A DNA stretch of 24,704 nucleotides from an uncultured Gammaproteobacteria bacterium (GCA_946885735.1 CAMPGW010000040.1:1-24704), one strand, 5' to 3'. Positions 1 through 8,675 are shown, numbered from the stretch's first letter. Notes: generated from the sequence alone by a model not told the origin. Made by a program: numbers and translations.

Positions 1-1134
1 GCGACCGGCCTGGTCGGCGCGCTGCGCGACATGTGGAACCCGACCTGCTTCGGCAACCCGGGCAAGATCAGCGACCAGCAGTACTACTGCGCGACGGTGG
101 CCAACAGCAGCACCGACCAGGGCGGCGTCCACCTCAACTCCGGCGTGCCGAACCACGCTTACGCGTTGCTGGTGGACGGCGGAACGTACAACGGCGAGAG
201 CATCACCGGCATCGGCCTGACCAAGGCGGCGCAGATCTATTTCCGCGCGCAGTCGGTTTACCAGAACCCGGTCAGCGATTTCGTCGACCATGCCGATGCC
301 CTCGAGCAGAGCTGTTCCGACCTGGTCGGCACGGAGGTTCCGGACCTGCAGACCGGCGCCCCGTCGGGCCAGAGCATCAGCGCGGCCGATTGCGGCCAGC
401 TGGCGACGACCTTGAAGGCCGTCGAGATGCGTTCGCCGCCGGTGCAGTGCAACTTCCAGCCCTTGCTGGATCCGGGCGAGGGGAACATGTGCGGTGCGGG
501 CGAGAAGCCCTCGAGCTTCTTCAGCAGCAACTTCGACGCCGGAGACTCGGCGCTCGATCGCTGGACCATCAGCCGCACGGCGGTCAACCCGGCGCAGTTC
601 GTGCCGCGCGACTGGTCACTGGTTGCCTCGCTGCCGGACAAGCGCCCGGGCCGGGCCTTCTTCGCCCCGGATCCGCACTACGGAACCTGCAGCTACAGCG
701 ATGACCAGTCGGGCGTGCTGCACCTCTACAGCCCGGTGATCACCATCGCCAAGTCCGCCGCCAAGCCCAAGTTGTCCTTCGACCATTGGGTGGCCACCGA
801 ACTTGGCTGGGACGGCGCCAACATCAAGCTCAGCGTCAACGGCGGCCCGTGGCAAGTGGTGGATTACACCCACTTCGAGCGCAACAGCTACAACTACCTG
901 CTCAACGCCGCGCCGGGCAATACCAACCCGATGGCGAGCCAGCAGGCCTTCACCGGCGCCGACGGTGGGTCGCTCTCCGGCTCGTGGGGCCAGTCGATCA
1001 TCGACCTGTCGCCCTACGTGACGGGCGGGCAGAAGGTGCAGGTGCGCTTCGACATGGGCACCGACATCTGCGGAGGCGGCGTGGGCTGGTACCTGGACGA
1101 CGTCAACGTCTACACCTGCAAGAAGGGCAAGTAA
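1..1134 (+). CDS. Secreted M4 (thermolysin-family) metalloprotease, 3' part
   Basis: The open frame runs into the window from base 1, so the 5' end, with signal, propeptide and HExxH zinc site, lies outside; 377 residues are visible. Visible residues about 1-120 are the C-terminal helical lobe of an M4 peptidase: the segment TDQGGVHLNSGVPNHAYAL carries Asp39 and His44 at the positions of thermolysin Asp226 and His231, the latter being the transition-state-stabilising histidine. From about residue 165 on there is a separate beta-rich domain of the jelly-roll/MAM-like kind (motifs FDHWVATE, GWYLDDVNVYTC) with several cysteines, typical of extracellular bacterial proteases and probably used for substrate or surface binding. 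Expected to be an exported extracellular endopeptidase. It ends in TAA and is followed by its own terminator. Family call is firm; the exact name is not. Confidence 0.9.
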   Translation, partial: ATGLVGALRDMWNPTCFGNPGKISDQQYYCATVANSSTDQGGVHLNSGVPNHAYALLVDGGTYNGESITGIGLTKAAQIYFRAQSVYQNPVSDFVDHADALEQSCSDLVGTEVPDLQTGAPSGQSISAADCGQLATTLKAVEMRSPPVQCNFQPLLDPGEGNMCGAGEKPSSFFSSNFDAGDSALDRWTISRTAVNPAQFVPRDWSLVASLPDKRPGRAFFAPDPHYGTCSYSDDQSGVLHLYSPVITIAKSAAKPKLSFDHWVATELGWDGANIKLSVNGGPWQVVDYTHFERNSYNYLLNAAPGNTNPMASQQAFTGADGGSLSGSWGQSIIDLSPYVTGGQKVQVRFDMGTDICGGGVGWYLDDVNVYTCKKGK

Positions 1135-1163
1135 GCCCTCCAACAAGCGGTAGCTGCATCGAT

Positions 1164-1195
1164 GCAAGGGCTCCTTCGGGAGCCCTTGCTGTTTT
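1164..1195 (+). terminator. Rho-independent terminator after the M4 protease
   Basis: A perfect 11-bp stem (1164-1174 with 1179-1189) is capped by a TTCG tetraloop and followed by TGTTTT. It lies 30 nt after the protease stop codon. On the opposite strand the stem is not followed by a T-run, so it should stop mainly plus-strand transcription, although the convergent DUF2461 gene ends only 7 nt beyond it. Confidence 0.9.
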
Positions 1196-1201
1196 CCGGG
1201 T

Positions 1202-1888
1202 TCAGAATTCCACGTCCAGCGCGGCACACAGGTAGTCCACGAAGGGCGCCAGGCCGGCAAGGTGCGACGCCACCTGCGCGCGCAGCCGGGGGCCGAGCAC
1301 GATCTCGTCATCCACCGGCGCCATGGCGACGAAGTTCTTGCGCTTGAGGTCCTCGATCAACTCGTGGTCGGCGGGATAGCCGCGTGGCGGCCGCACCAGC
1401 GCCTCGCCATCCATGTCGTAGCGTCGCCGGAAAGCGGCGTCCCGGGTCGCGGCCTTCCACGCGCCGGGATTGTCGAAGATGAACTGGCGGATGCGGCGCT
1501 GCGTGTCCGGCTCGGGGTGCCAGAGCCCGGCGCCGATGAAGCACTGGCCCGGCTGCAGGTGCAGGTAGAAGGAAGGCGTCGGGACCTGCTTGTGGCGGGC
1601 GTGGAAGAAGCGCGCGCCCGACCAGGTCTTGTACGGCGTCTTGTCGTTCGAGAAGCGGGTGTCTCGGTGGATGCGGAACAGGGACCCGCCGACGCCGCGC
1701 GGATCGGCACGGTAATGCTCGCTCACCGTGCGCAGGTCGGGCGCCAGGTCGCCGATCAGGCGCAGGAACGGATCGCGCAGGCGGGACTCGTAGTCGCCAC
1801 GGTGCGCGGCGAACCACTCGCGGTTGTTGTTGCGCGCGAGCGCGCGCAGGAAACGGAAGGTCTTCGCGTCGAAGTAGGGCTCGGCCAT
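1202..1888 (-). CDS. DUF2461 domain protein (TIGR02453 family)
   Basis: 228 aa, spanning a whole DUF2461 domain. Recognised from the N-terminal pattern FDAKTFRFLRALARNNNREWF and the block RIHRDTRFSNDKTPYKT, followed by FYLHLQPGQCFIGAG; these are the conserved stretches of the family, whose biochemical function is not established. No signal peptide or membrane segment, so probably cytosolic. The ATG at 1888 lies 6 nt after the exonuclease I stop codon and has no clear Shine-Dalgarno, which suggests translation by coupling to sbcB. It is the last gene of the long minus-strand run. Nothing in the sequence ties it to kynurenine catabolism; family members occur in many unrelated contexts. Confidence 0.9.
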   Translation of the reverse strand: MAEPYFDAKTFRFLRALARNNNREWFAAHRGDYESRLRDPFLRLIGDLAPDLRTVSEHYRADPRGVGGSLFRIHRDTRFSNDKTPYKTWSGARFFHARHKQVPTPSFYLHLQPGQCFIGAGLWHPEPDTQRRIRQFIFDNPGAWKAATRDAAFRRRYDMDGEALVRPPRGYPADHELIEDLKRKNFVAMAPVDDEIVLGPRLRAQVASHLAGLAPFVDYLCAALDVEF

Positions 1889-1894
1889 CGGGGA

Positions 1895-3367
1895 TCAGAA
1901 CAGCGGCAGGGTCTCGGGGGCGTCGGCAAGCTCCGCTTCCAGCATCCGGCCCCAGGATTCGAGTGCGTCCAGCAGCGCCTGGTCGGCGCCCTCGGGACGC
2001 GTGCCGCGCAGGCCCGCGATGGTCTCGAGGTAGGAAGCGAAGCAGTATTCGGACAGGCCGCAGTCGCTGCCCAGGCGACGGCGCCGGTAGTCGTCCCACT
2101 GCCGCCGTTCCTCCGGCGAGAGCGAGTCGGGCCAGTTGCGCGCGCGGTAGCGGAACAGCAGGTCGGGCATGCGCGGATCGCGCAGTTCGGCCGCCAGTGC
2201 GGCCAGGCCTGCGGGCGTGCTGCTGCGGATGCGTGCGAACAGGCGCTTGTCGGCGTCGGCGACGAAGCCGTCGTAGAGGCCGGCGTCGGCGTCGGAGGGC
2301 GCACGCGCCGACTCGCTCGCGAACACCCGCCGCACCTTCTCGGCCAGGCCCGGAGCGCCGCGCAGGCGGGCGGCATTCGCCAGGCACGCTTCGCGATCGA
2401 TGCCGAGGCGATCGAAATCCGCATCGCGCAGGTGCGCCAGCGGCACCAGCACCGGGCAGCGATTGCTGTGGATTTCCTTGAGCGGAATGCGCGACTCGCC
2501 CTCCGGCAGGTCGGCGGCGGGCGTGTACAGGCGGTCCGCGATCTCGTCCGGCGACAGCGCGAGCAGGGCGGCCGGGTCGGCGTCCAGGTCGCAGGCAATC
2601 ACCCGCGAGTCGATGCGTGGATGCCGGGCCAGCGGCAACACGAGGGCGGCGCAGTGGCGGGCGGCGGGATAGCGGCCGGAAATGTGCAGCAAGGGCTCGC
2701 CCGCCACCGGATCGAGCAGGCCGCCGCAGTGGCGCTTGTCGCGTAGCCTGAGCAGGTAGTCCCAGAACCGCGGCTGCGCCGCCCGCAACTTGCGGGCCAG
2801 GCCGAGCAGCGCGCGCACGTCCGACAGCGCCTCGTGCGCCATGCCTTCGCGCGTGCCGTTGGCGCCAGCCAGGTCTTCCAGACGGAAGCTCGGCGCGCCG
2901 TCATCGCGCAGCGGCCAGGCGAGGCCCTCCGGGCGCAGCGCGCGCGCCGCGCGCATCACGTCGAGCAGGTCCCAGCGCGAGTTGCCGTTGCGCCACTCGC
3001 GCTCGTAGGCGTCGTGGAAATTGCGGTACAGGCCGAAGCGGATGAACTCGTCGTCGAAGCGCAGCGAGTTGTAACCCACCGCGCAGGTGCCGGGCTGCGA
3101 GAACTCTTCCTGCAGGCGCCCGAAGAACTCCGCCTCCAGCAGGCCCTCGCGCAAGGCGCGTTGCGGCGTGATATGGGTGATCAGCGTGGCTTCCGGCGAG
3201 GGCAACAGGTCGGAAGCGGGCTGGCAGAACAACGAGATCGGCTCGCCGACCGGCTGCAGCTCGGCATCGGTCCGGATCGCGGCGAATTGCGCGATGCGCG
3301 CGCGCCGCGGGTCGCGACCGAAGGTCTCCAGGTCGTACCAGAGGAAGCTGGCCGGCTCGCCGCTCAC
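1895..3367 (-). CDS. sbcB: Exodeoxyribonuclease I
   Basis: 490 aa (E. coli ExoI is 475). A 3'-5' single-strand DNA exonuclease of the DEDDh family used in mismatch repair and recombination. The catalytic set is visible at a constant offset of 3 from E. coli: Asp12 and Glu14 in WYDLETFG, Asp105 in SLRFDDEF, His178 and Asp183 in AHEALSD. Blocks NSRWDLLDVMRA and ALRPEGLAWP are near-diagnostic. The start is GTG at 3367, which overlaps the kmo stop in GTGA (4-nt overlap); the frame stays open far upstream, but that part is only the shadow of kmo. A repair nuclease translationally coupled to a catabolic monooxygenase is an unusual arrangement. Confidence 0.96.
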   Translation of the reverse strand: MSGEPASFLWYDLETFGRDPRRARIAQFAAIRTDAELQPVGEPISLFCQPASDLLPSPEATLITHITPQRALREGLLEAEFFGRLQEEFSQPGTCAVGYNSLRFDDEFIRFGLYRNFHDAYEREWRNGNSRWDLLDVMRAARALRPEGLAWPLRDDGAPSFRLEDLAGANGTREGMAHEALSDVRALLGLARKLRAAQPRFWDYLLRLRDKRHCGGLLDPVAGEPLLHISGRYPAARHCAALVLPLARHPRIDSRVIACDLDADPAALLALSPDEIADRLYTPAADLPEGESRIPLKEIHSNRCPVLVPLAHLRDADFDRLGIDREACLANAARLRGAPGLAEKVRRVFASESARAPSDADAGLYDGFVADADKRLFARIRSSTPAGLAALAAELRDPRMPDLLFRYRARNWPDSLSPEERRQWDDYRRRRLGSDCGLSEYCFASYLETIAGLRGTRPEGADQALLDALESWGRMLEAELADAPETLPLF

Positions 3368-4725
3368 GCCGCGTCCAGGGGCGCCAGGCGTTCGAGCACC
3401 AGCGTGTCCGCGCGGGCCAGGTCGACCTGGTCCAGGCGTTCGAGTCCCGAACAACACTCGACGAGGATCTCCCGCTGAACCTGTCCGCGGGCGTAGGCGG
3501 TCGCGTAGGGCACGCGCAGGAAGCTGACCATCGAGTAGCGCGGCACGAAGCGGCCCGGGTGGCGCTCGGCCAGCAGGCGCTCGAGCTGGCGACGCAACAG
3601 GAAGTCGGCATCGTCCACCTGGTCGCGCATCTCGACGTAATTCTCCAGCGCCATGTCCTGGATGGCCCTGGCATTGGGTTGCCGCTCCGCCTCGAAGCCG
3701 GCGAAGGCGGATTCCCAGTCGGCGGCGCCCGCGATGTGCCGCGCCAGCGCCACGCAGTCCTCGAAGGCGCAGTTCATGCCCTGGCCGTGGAAGGGCACCA
3801 TGGCGTGGGCGGCGTCGCCGAGCAGCACGGCGCGCCCGTCGATGCGCCAACGCGCCAGTCGCAGGGTGGCAAGCCCGCCGGTCGGGTTGTCGATCCAGTC
3901 GCGCTCGAACCCGGGCAGCAGTTCGAGGGCATCGGCGAAGTCGCGCTCGAACAAGGCGCGTGCGGCGGCGACGTCGGCGATGGTGGAGAAGCCCGGATCG
4001 CCTTCGTTGGGCAGGAACAGCGTGACCGTGAAAGTCTGCTCGGTGTTGGGCAGCGCGATGCACATGTAGCCGCCGCGCGGCCAGATGTGCAGGGCGTTCG
4101 GCTCCAGGCGGAAACCGCCGCCGGGCGCGGGCGGGATTTCCAGTTCCTTGTAACCGTGGCCCAGCGGCTCGAAGCGCTCGCCCAGGTCGAGCAGGCCCGA
4201 CAGCGCTGCGCGCACGCCGGACCCTGCGCCATCGGCACCGATGAGTACGTCGAAATCGAGTTCGCGTGCGCTGCGGTCATGGTCGTTGACCAGGCGCAGC
4301 CGGCGCGCCTCGAAATCCGCGCCATCCAGCCGCGCGTCGAAGTGGATGCGCGCGCCGGCGGCCTCGGCGGCCTCGAGCAGCGCCAGGTTCAGCCGGCCGC
4401 GATGCACCGACCAGATCACTTCGCTGTCGTCGCGGCCGTAGCGCAGCAACTGGGTGCCGCCATCCGCCGCATGCACCATGCGCCCGCGCATCATCACCGC
4501 CTGCGCCATCACCACGTCCTGCAGGCCGGCCTGGCGCAGCGCATGCAGTCCGCGTTCGGCCAGCGCGAGGTTGATCGAGCGGCCGCCCTCGTAAGCCCGC
4601 ACCCTCGGATCCGGGCGCTTCTCGAAGACCTCGACCTGCCAGCCCTGGCGTGCCAGCAGGGTGGCGAGCAGGGCGCCTGCCAGCCCGGCGCCGGCGATGG
4701 TGACGGGCCGTGCGGTGGGCTGCAT
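3364..4725 (-). CDS. kmo: Kynurenine 3-monooxygenase
   Basis: 453 aa FAD-dependent aromatic hydroxylase converting L-kynurenine to 3-hydroxykynurenine with NADPH and O2. Visible features: GxGxxG dinucleotide fold at residues 12-17 with Glu35 ending strand 2, the IGADGAGSGVR block (162-172), and the second FAD motif GDAAHAMVPFHGQGMN from residue 303. Arg82 and Tyr96 sit where the Pseudomonas fluorescens enzyme binds substrate carboxylate. The ATG at 4725 was chosen because it overlaps the kynureninase stop by 1 nt (TGATG) and has GGAG 9 nt upstream; an in-frame ATG at 4740 would add 5 residues. The C-terminal third (from about residue 380), which in family members packs near the active site, is full length. 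First committed step of the encoded branch. Confidence 0.96.
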   Translation of the reverse strand: MQPTARPVTIAGAGLAGALLATLLARQGWQVEVFEKRPDPRVRAYEGGRSINLALAERGLHALRQAGLQDVVMAQAVMMRGRMVHAADGGTQLLRYGRDDSEVIWSVHRGRLNLALLEAAEAAGARIHFDARLDGADFEARRLRLVNDHDRSARELDFDVLIGADGAGSGVRAALSGLLDLGERFEPLGHGYKELEIPPAPGGGFRLEPNALHIWPRGGYMCIALPNTEQTFTVTLFLPNEGDPGFSTIADVAAARALFERDFADALELLPGFERDWIDNPTGGLATLRLARWRIDGRAVLLGDAAHAMVPFHGQGMNCAFEDCVALARHIAGAADWESAFAGFEAERQPNARAIQDMALENYVEMRDQVDDADFLLRRQLERLLAERHPGRFVPRYSMVSFLRVPYATAYARGQVQREILVECCSGLERLDQVDLARADTLVLERLAPLDAA

Positions 4726-5996
4726 CAGGTCGCGCTCCATGCTTCGACGGCGCGGGCAAACCCGAGTACGTCGGCATGGGTGTTGTAGAGCGGCGCCGGC
4801 GAGATGCGGATGACGTCGGGTTCGCGCCAGTCGCCGATGATGCCCTGCGACGCCAGGTGTTCGAACAGCGCGCGCCCGCGCTCCCGTCCGCCGACGACCC
4901 GCAGCGACAACTGGCAGCCCCGGCGCTCCGGCTCGCCCGGCGTGACGATCTCCAGCACCCGGAACAGGCGCTCACGGATCAGCGCCTCGAGGTAGCCCGT
5001 CAACGAGAGGGACTTGCGCCGCAGTGCCGCCATGCCGGCCTCGGCGAACAGTTCCAGCGACACCCGCAGCGGCGCCAGCGCCAGGATCGGCGGATTGCTC
5101 AGTTGCCAGCCATCGGCGCCGGGCGTCGGCTGGAAGTCGGGGCCCATGCGGAAGCGCGTCGCCTGGTCGTGCCCCCACCAGCCGGCGAAGCGCGGGCGGT
5201 CGGTGTGCGCATGACGCGAGTGCACGAAGCAGCCGGCGACGGCGCCCGGCCCGGAGTTGAGGTATTTGTAGCTGCACCAGGCCGCGAAGTCCGCGTCGCT
5301 GTCGTGCAGGGCCAGCGGCAGGTTGCCGGCGGCATGCGCCAGGTCGAAACCAACGATGCAGCCACGCGCATGGCCCAGCCGCGCGACCTCGCGCAGGTCG
5401 AAGGCCTGGCCGCTGCGGTACTGCACGCCTGGCCACAGCACCAGCGCGACGCGCGCGCCGTGCTCGGCCAGCGCACGCTCGAGCGCCGCCATCGAGATCG
5501 TTCCGGCGGCCTCGTCAGGCTCGACTTCGATCAGCGAGGTGGCGGGATCAAAGCCGTGGAAGCGGATCTGCGATTCGACCGCGTACCGATCGGACGGGAA
5601 CGCGCCGGCCTCGATCAGGATCGCGTGCCGCTCCGCCGTCGGGCGATAGAAGCTGACCATCATCAGGTGCAGGTTCACCGACAGGGTATTCATCGCCACG
5701 ACTTCGGATGGCTCGGCGCCGACGCAGGCCGCCAGCGAGTCGCGCACGAAGGCGTGGTAGGGCATCCACGGATGGCGGCCGAGGAAGTGGCCCTCCACGC
5801 CGAGGCCCGCCCAGGCGTCGAGCTCCTCCAGCACGGCGGGGCGCACGGCCTTGGGCTGCAGGCCTAGCGAGTTGCCGCAGAAGTAGAGTTGCTCGCCGTC
5901 GCGATGACGTGGGATATGGAAGCGGTCGCGGAAGCCTCGCAGCGGATCGGCGGCGTCGAGGGCCGCCGCGTGCGAGGGGTCGAAAATACCGCTCAT
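4725..5996 (-). CDS. kynU: Kynureninase
   Basis: 423 aa PLP enzyme of aminotransferase fold type I. It cleaves 3-hydroxykynurenine to 3-hydroxyanthranilate and L-alanine. The cofactor lysine is Lys244 in SYKYLNSGPG; Asp218 in FDLAHAAGN is positioned to bind the pyridine nitrogen. N-terminal YFCGNSLGLQP and the central block HPWMPYHAF are kynureninase hallmarks. The ATG at 5996 overlaps the decarboxylase stop by 4 nt (ATGA), which fixes the start; the frame remains open upstream only because of GC-rich shadow coding. Length agrees with bacterial homologues. Works directly upstream of the dioxygenase and downstream of kmo in the pathway. Confidence 0.97.
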   Translation of the reverse strand: MSGIFDPSHAAALDAADPLRGFRDRFHIPRHRDGEQLYFCGNSLGLQPKAVRPAVLEELDAWAGLGVEGHFLGRHPWMPYHAFVRDSLAACVGAEPSEVVAMNTLSVNLHLMMVSFYRPTAERHAILIEAGAFPSDRYAVESQIRFHGFDPATSLIEVEPDEAAGTISMAALERALAEHGARVALVLWPGVQYRSGQAFDLREVARLGHARGCIVGFDLAHAAGNLPLALHDSDADFAAWCSYKYLNSGPGAVAGCFVHSRHAHTDRPRFAGWWGHDQATRFRMGPDFQPTPGADGWQLSNPPILALAPLRVSLELFAEAGMAALRRKSLSLTGYLEALIRERLFRVLEIVTPGEPERRGCQLSLRVVGGRERGRALFEHLASQGIIGDWREPDVIRISPAPLYNTHADVLGFARAVEAWSAT

Positions 5997-7003
5997 TCGA
6001 AGCGCGCCTTGCCCAGCCCCAGCCACTCCAGCGCGGTGCCGTGGTAGAGCCGCGCCTGCGCCGCTTCGTCCAGGCCCAGTGCCGCGATGCCACTGCCGGG
6101 TTCCTGCTCGCCGAGCGGGAAGGGGTAGTCGGTGCCGAGCATGATGCGCTCGATGCCGGCGGTATCGATCAGGTAGCGCAGCGCGCGCGGGTCGTGCACG
6201 CAGGAGTCGAAGAACAGGCGGTCGAAGTACTCGCGCGGGTTGCGCGGGTTGTCCACCGCCACCAGGTCGGGGCGCATGTTGAAGCCGTGCTCGATGCGGC
6301 CGATGGTGTAGGGGAAGCTGCCGCCACCGTGCGCCAGGCACACCCTCAGCTTCGGGTGCCGCTCCAGCACGCCGCCGAAGATCAGCGCGCAGGCCGCGCG
6401 CGATTGTTCCGCCGGCATGCCCACCAGCCAGGGCATCCAGTACTTGGGCATGGTGTCGGCGCCCATCATGTCCCAGGGATGCACGAGGATCGCCGCGCCC
6501 AGGCCTTCCGCCGCTTCCCAGAACGGCCGCAGTTCGTCGGCGTCGAGGTTCCAGTCGTTGACGTGCGAGCCGACCTGCACGCCCTGCAGGTCGAGCTGTT
6601 CCATGCAGTGCTCGAGTTCCTCCACCGCCAGGCGCGGCGACTGCAGCGGCACCGTGCCGATGCCCGCGTAATGGCGCCGATGGCTGCGACAGGTGTCCGC
6701 CATGTGCTCGTTGAGCGCGCGGTGCAGTTCCAGTGCGTGCTGCGGCTTGCTGGTGTAGCTGAACATCACCGGCACCGTGCTGATCACCTGGACCTGCACG
6801 CCGAAACGCGCGTAATCGGCCACCCGCACGTCGGGATCCCAGGTCTTGGGCCAGATCTCGCGGAAGAACTTGCCGTCCTTGTAGATGCGGTGGCGGCCGT
6901 CCTCGCCATGGTGGATCACCGGGAAGCGGGCGTCGCCATAGCGTGAGGCCAGGTCGGGCCAGTCGCGGGGCAGGTAGTGGGCGTGGGTATCGATCTTGAG
7001 CAT
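5993..7003 (-). CDS. 2-amino-3-carboxymuconate-6-semialdehyde decarboxylase
   Basis: 336 aa amidohydrolase-superfamily zinc enzyme that decarboxylates ACMS to 2-aminomuconic semialdehyde, diverting flux from spontaneous quinolinate (NAD) formation into catabolism. Metal and catalytic residues are all present: His7 and His9 (DTHAH), His175 (LVHPWDM), His225 (LAHGGG) and Asp292 (GTDYPFP), closely following the P. fluorescens pattern 9/11/177/228/294. The N-terminal LPRDWPDL matches the ACMSD signature also seen in animal enzymes. Preceded by a 57-nt gap, the largest inside the run, in which TAGAAT lies 6 nt before the ATG. Its presence is the main evidence that this locus is catabolic rather than for NAD synthesis. 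Symbols in use include nbaD and amnD-type names, so none is assigned. Confidence 0.95.
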   Translation of the reverse strand: MLKIDTHAHYLPRDWPDLASRYGDARFPVIHHGEDGRHRIYKDGKFFREIWPKTWDPDVRVADYARFGVQVQVISTVPVMFSYTSKPQHALELHRALNEHMADTCRSHRRHYAGIGTVPLQSPRLAVEELEHCMEQLDLQGVQVGSHVNDWNLDADELRPFWEAAEGLGAAILVHPWDMMGADTMPKYWMPWLVGMPAEQSRAACALIFGGVLERHPKLRVCLAHGGGSFPYTIGRIEHGFNMRPDLVAVDNPRNPREYFDRLFFDSCVHDPRALRYLIDTAGIERIMLGTDYPFPLGEQEPGSGIAALGLDEAAQARLYHGTALEWLGLGKARFE

Positions 7004-7060
7004 GGCGCCATTCTACCGCCCGGGCCCGGCCGGGGCCGATGGATCCGCCGCGACGCGAGG

Positions 7061-7582
7061 TCAGGCTTCGTCGTAGCGGGCCGGGCGCGGGTTCAGGTGT
7101 CCGCAGGCGGCGCAGGTGCGCGCGTCGGACCGGTAGAAACGGTCGAACACCGCCGGGAAGTCGTTCTCGATGTCCACCAGGGTGAAGGTTTCTTCGTAGA
7201 GCTTGTGGTTGCAGCGCTCGCAGAACCACATCAGCCCGTCCTGCTCGTGCGGCAGGCGCTTGCGCTCGACCACCAGGCCGATGGAGTCGGCCATGCGCTG
7301 CGGGGAATGCGGCGTGCGCGGCGGCAGGTAGAACACCTCGCCGGCCTTGATCGGGATGTCGCGCGCCTTGCCGTCCTCCTGGATCTTCAGGACCATCTCG
7401 CCTTCCAGCTGGTGGAAGAACTCCGGGCCTTCCTCCCAGTGGTAGTCGGTGCGCTGGTTCGGGCCGCCGACGACCATCACGATGAAATCGCCGTCCACGA
7501 TGCACTTGTTGCCCACCGGCGGCTTGAGCAGGTGGCGGTGGCGATCGATCCAGTCCTGCAGGTTGAAGGCGGCGGGAATCAT
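7061..7582 (-). CDS. 3-hydroxyanthranilate 3,4-dioxygenase
   Basis: 173 aa cupin-fold extradiol dioxygenase, opening 3-hydroxyanthranilate to ACMS with Fe(II) and O2. The iron ligands His48, Glu54 and His92 are three positions before those of the Cupriavidus enzyme (51/57/95). The substrate-site Arg96 (SPQR) and Glu106 (VVER) are kept. The C-terminal rubredoxin-like metal site is intact with Cys121/Cys124 (FCERC) and Cys157/Cys160 (TCAAC). Start ATG at 7582 overlaps the deaminase stop by one base (TGATG); the longer upstream frame is spurious. Gene names nbaC and haaO are both in use for this enzyme. Confidence 0.96.
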   Translation of the reverse strand: MIPAAFNLQDWIDRHRHLLKPPVGNKCIVDGDFIVMVVGGPNQRTDYHWEEGPEFFHQLEGEMVLKIQEDGKARDIPIKAGEVFYLPPRTPHSPQRMADSIGLVVERKRLPHEQDGLMWFCERCNHKLYEETFTLVDIENDFPAVFDRFYRSDARTCAACGHLNPRPARYDEA

Positions 7583-8013
7583 CAGCGGACCTCCGGAATC
7601 ACGGCGATGCACTTGAGTTCGATGGCGATCGGCGTCGGCAGCGCGGTGATCCCCAGCGTCGTGCGGCAGGGCGCCTTCGCGGCATCCGGGAAGTACTCGG
7701 CCCACACCCGGTTGTAGGCGCGGAAGTCGCGCGCCATGTCGGTCAGGTACACGGTCACGTCCACCAGGTCCTCCCAGCGCGCGCCGCTGGCTTCGAGCAC
7801 CGCGCGCACGTTGGCGAATACCGAGTGGCACTGCGCGACGATGTCGTAGGTGCGCAGCCCGCCGTACTCGTCCACCACGTTGCCGGGGATGGAGTCGTCG
7901 GCGGCCGCGCGCGGGCCGATGCCCGACAGGAACAGCAGCTGCCCGGCACGGCGCGCATGCGGATAGTGGCCCACGGCCTTCGGCGCCGTGTCGGCATGCA
8001 CGGACTCGCTCAT
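7582..8013 (-). CDS. RidA-family protein, probable 2-aminomuconate deaminase
   Basis: 143 aa single-domain YjgF/YER057c/UK114 (RidA) protein. The conserved carboxylate-binding arginine is Arg117 in APCRTTLG, and Glu132 closes the typical C-terminal IELKCIAV strand. RidA relatives hydrolyse enamines and imines; the family branch found beside ACMSD and the semialdehyde dehydrogenase is 2-aminomuconate deaminase, producing 4-oxalocrotonate and ammonia. That assignment rests on context plus the length, which matches the roughly 142-aa Pseudomonas enzymes; a general RidA role cannot be excluded from sequence alone. ATG at 8013 overlaps the carbonic anhydrase stop (ATGA). Confidence 0.88.
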   Translation of the reverse strand: MSESVHADTAPKAVGHYPHARRAGQLLFLSGIGPRAAADDSIPGNVVDEYGGLRTYDIVAQCHSVFANVRAVLEASGARWEDLVDVTVYLTDMARDFRAYNRVWAEYFPDAAKAPCRTTLGITALPTPIAIELKCIAVIPEVR

Positions 8014-8672
8014 TCGCGCACTCCCGGCTGGGCGCAGCGGGCGATGGCGTCGGCATAGGAGGCCGCCAGCGCGTCGCGCGAATCGATGTCCATGCCCAGT
8101 TGCCGCACCCGTCCGTCGAGCAGGCTGTACACCCAGCCGTGCACGGACAGGGCCTGCCCGCGCAGCCAGGCGTCTTCGACGATGGTGGTCTGGCAGACGT
8201 TCACCACCTGCTCGATCACGTTGAGTTCGCACAGTCGGGCGTGCCGCAAGGCTTCCAGGTCGACGTCCTCCAGCAGCGCCGCATGCTTGAGGGCGACGTC
8301 GCCGACGTGCCGCAGCCAGTTGTCGGCCAGGCCGACGCGGGCGCCGGTCAGCGCGGCATGTACGCCGCCGCAGCCATAGTGGCCGACCACCAGGATGTGC
8401 TCGACCTTCAGCACGTCCACCGCGAACTGGATCACCGACAGGCAGTTGAGGTCGGTGTGCACCATCACGTTGGCGATGTTGCGGTGGACGAAGACCTCGC
8501 CCGGCATCAGCCCGGTGATCTGGTTGGCCGGCACCCGCGAATCGGAACAGCCGATCCACAGGTATTTTGGCGCCTGCTGGGTGGACAGGCGCTTGAAGAA
8601 GCCGGGATCCTCCCGACGCACCTGTTCGGCCCACTCGCGGTTGCGCTCCAGCAGTTCACGCAGCTCGGCCAT
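8010..8672 (-). CDS. can: Beta-class carbonic anhydrase
   Basis: 220 aa, the same length as E. coli Can and collinear with it. Zinc ligands are Cys42, His98 and Cys101 (GCSDSR and GHYGCGG), with the Asp44/Arg46 catalytic dyad at identical numbering. Interconverts CO2 and bicarbonate in the cytosol. It is embedded in the kynurenine set: 3 nt after the dehydrogenase stop, and overlapping the start of the deaminase by 4 nt. The context suggests it handles CO2 released by the ACMS decarboxylase two genes downstream, but it may equally be the cell's housekeeping enzyme that happens to sit here. Confidence 0.96.
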   Translation of the reverse strand: MAELRELLERNREWAEQVRREDPGFFKRLSTQQAPKYLWIGCSDSRVPANQITGLMPGEVFVHRNIANVMVHTDLNCLSVIQFAVDVLKVEHILVVGHYGCGGVHAALTGARVGLADNWLRHVGDVALKHAALLEDVDLEALRHARLCELNVIEQVVNVCQTTIVEDAWLRGQALSVHGWVYSLLDGRVRQLGMDIDSRDALAASYADAIARCAQPGVRE

Positions 8673-8675
8673 CGT

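Noticed and set aside
1262..2746. 494-codon plus-strand open frame
   Set aside because: Antisense to DUF2461 and sbcB, with no recognisable domain; composition of a GC shadow.
3368..4063. Upstream in-frame extension of exonuclease I to give a 722-aa protein
   Set aside because: The extension lies wholly inside kmo and is Arg/Ala-rich; the GTG at 3367 gives the normal ExoI N-terminus and a coupled start.
3559..4788. 409-codon plus-strand open frame
   Set aside because: Antisense to kmo, whose active-site motifs are intact; no motif of its own.
5997..7505. Upstream extension of kynureninase to 926 aa (possible fusion)
   Set aside because: The extension is the frame-shifted shadow of ACMSD and the dioxygenase; ATG 5996 gives a standard kynureninase.
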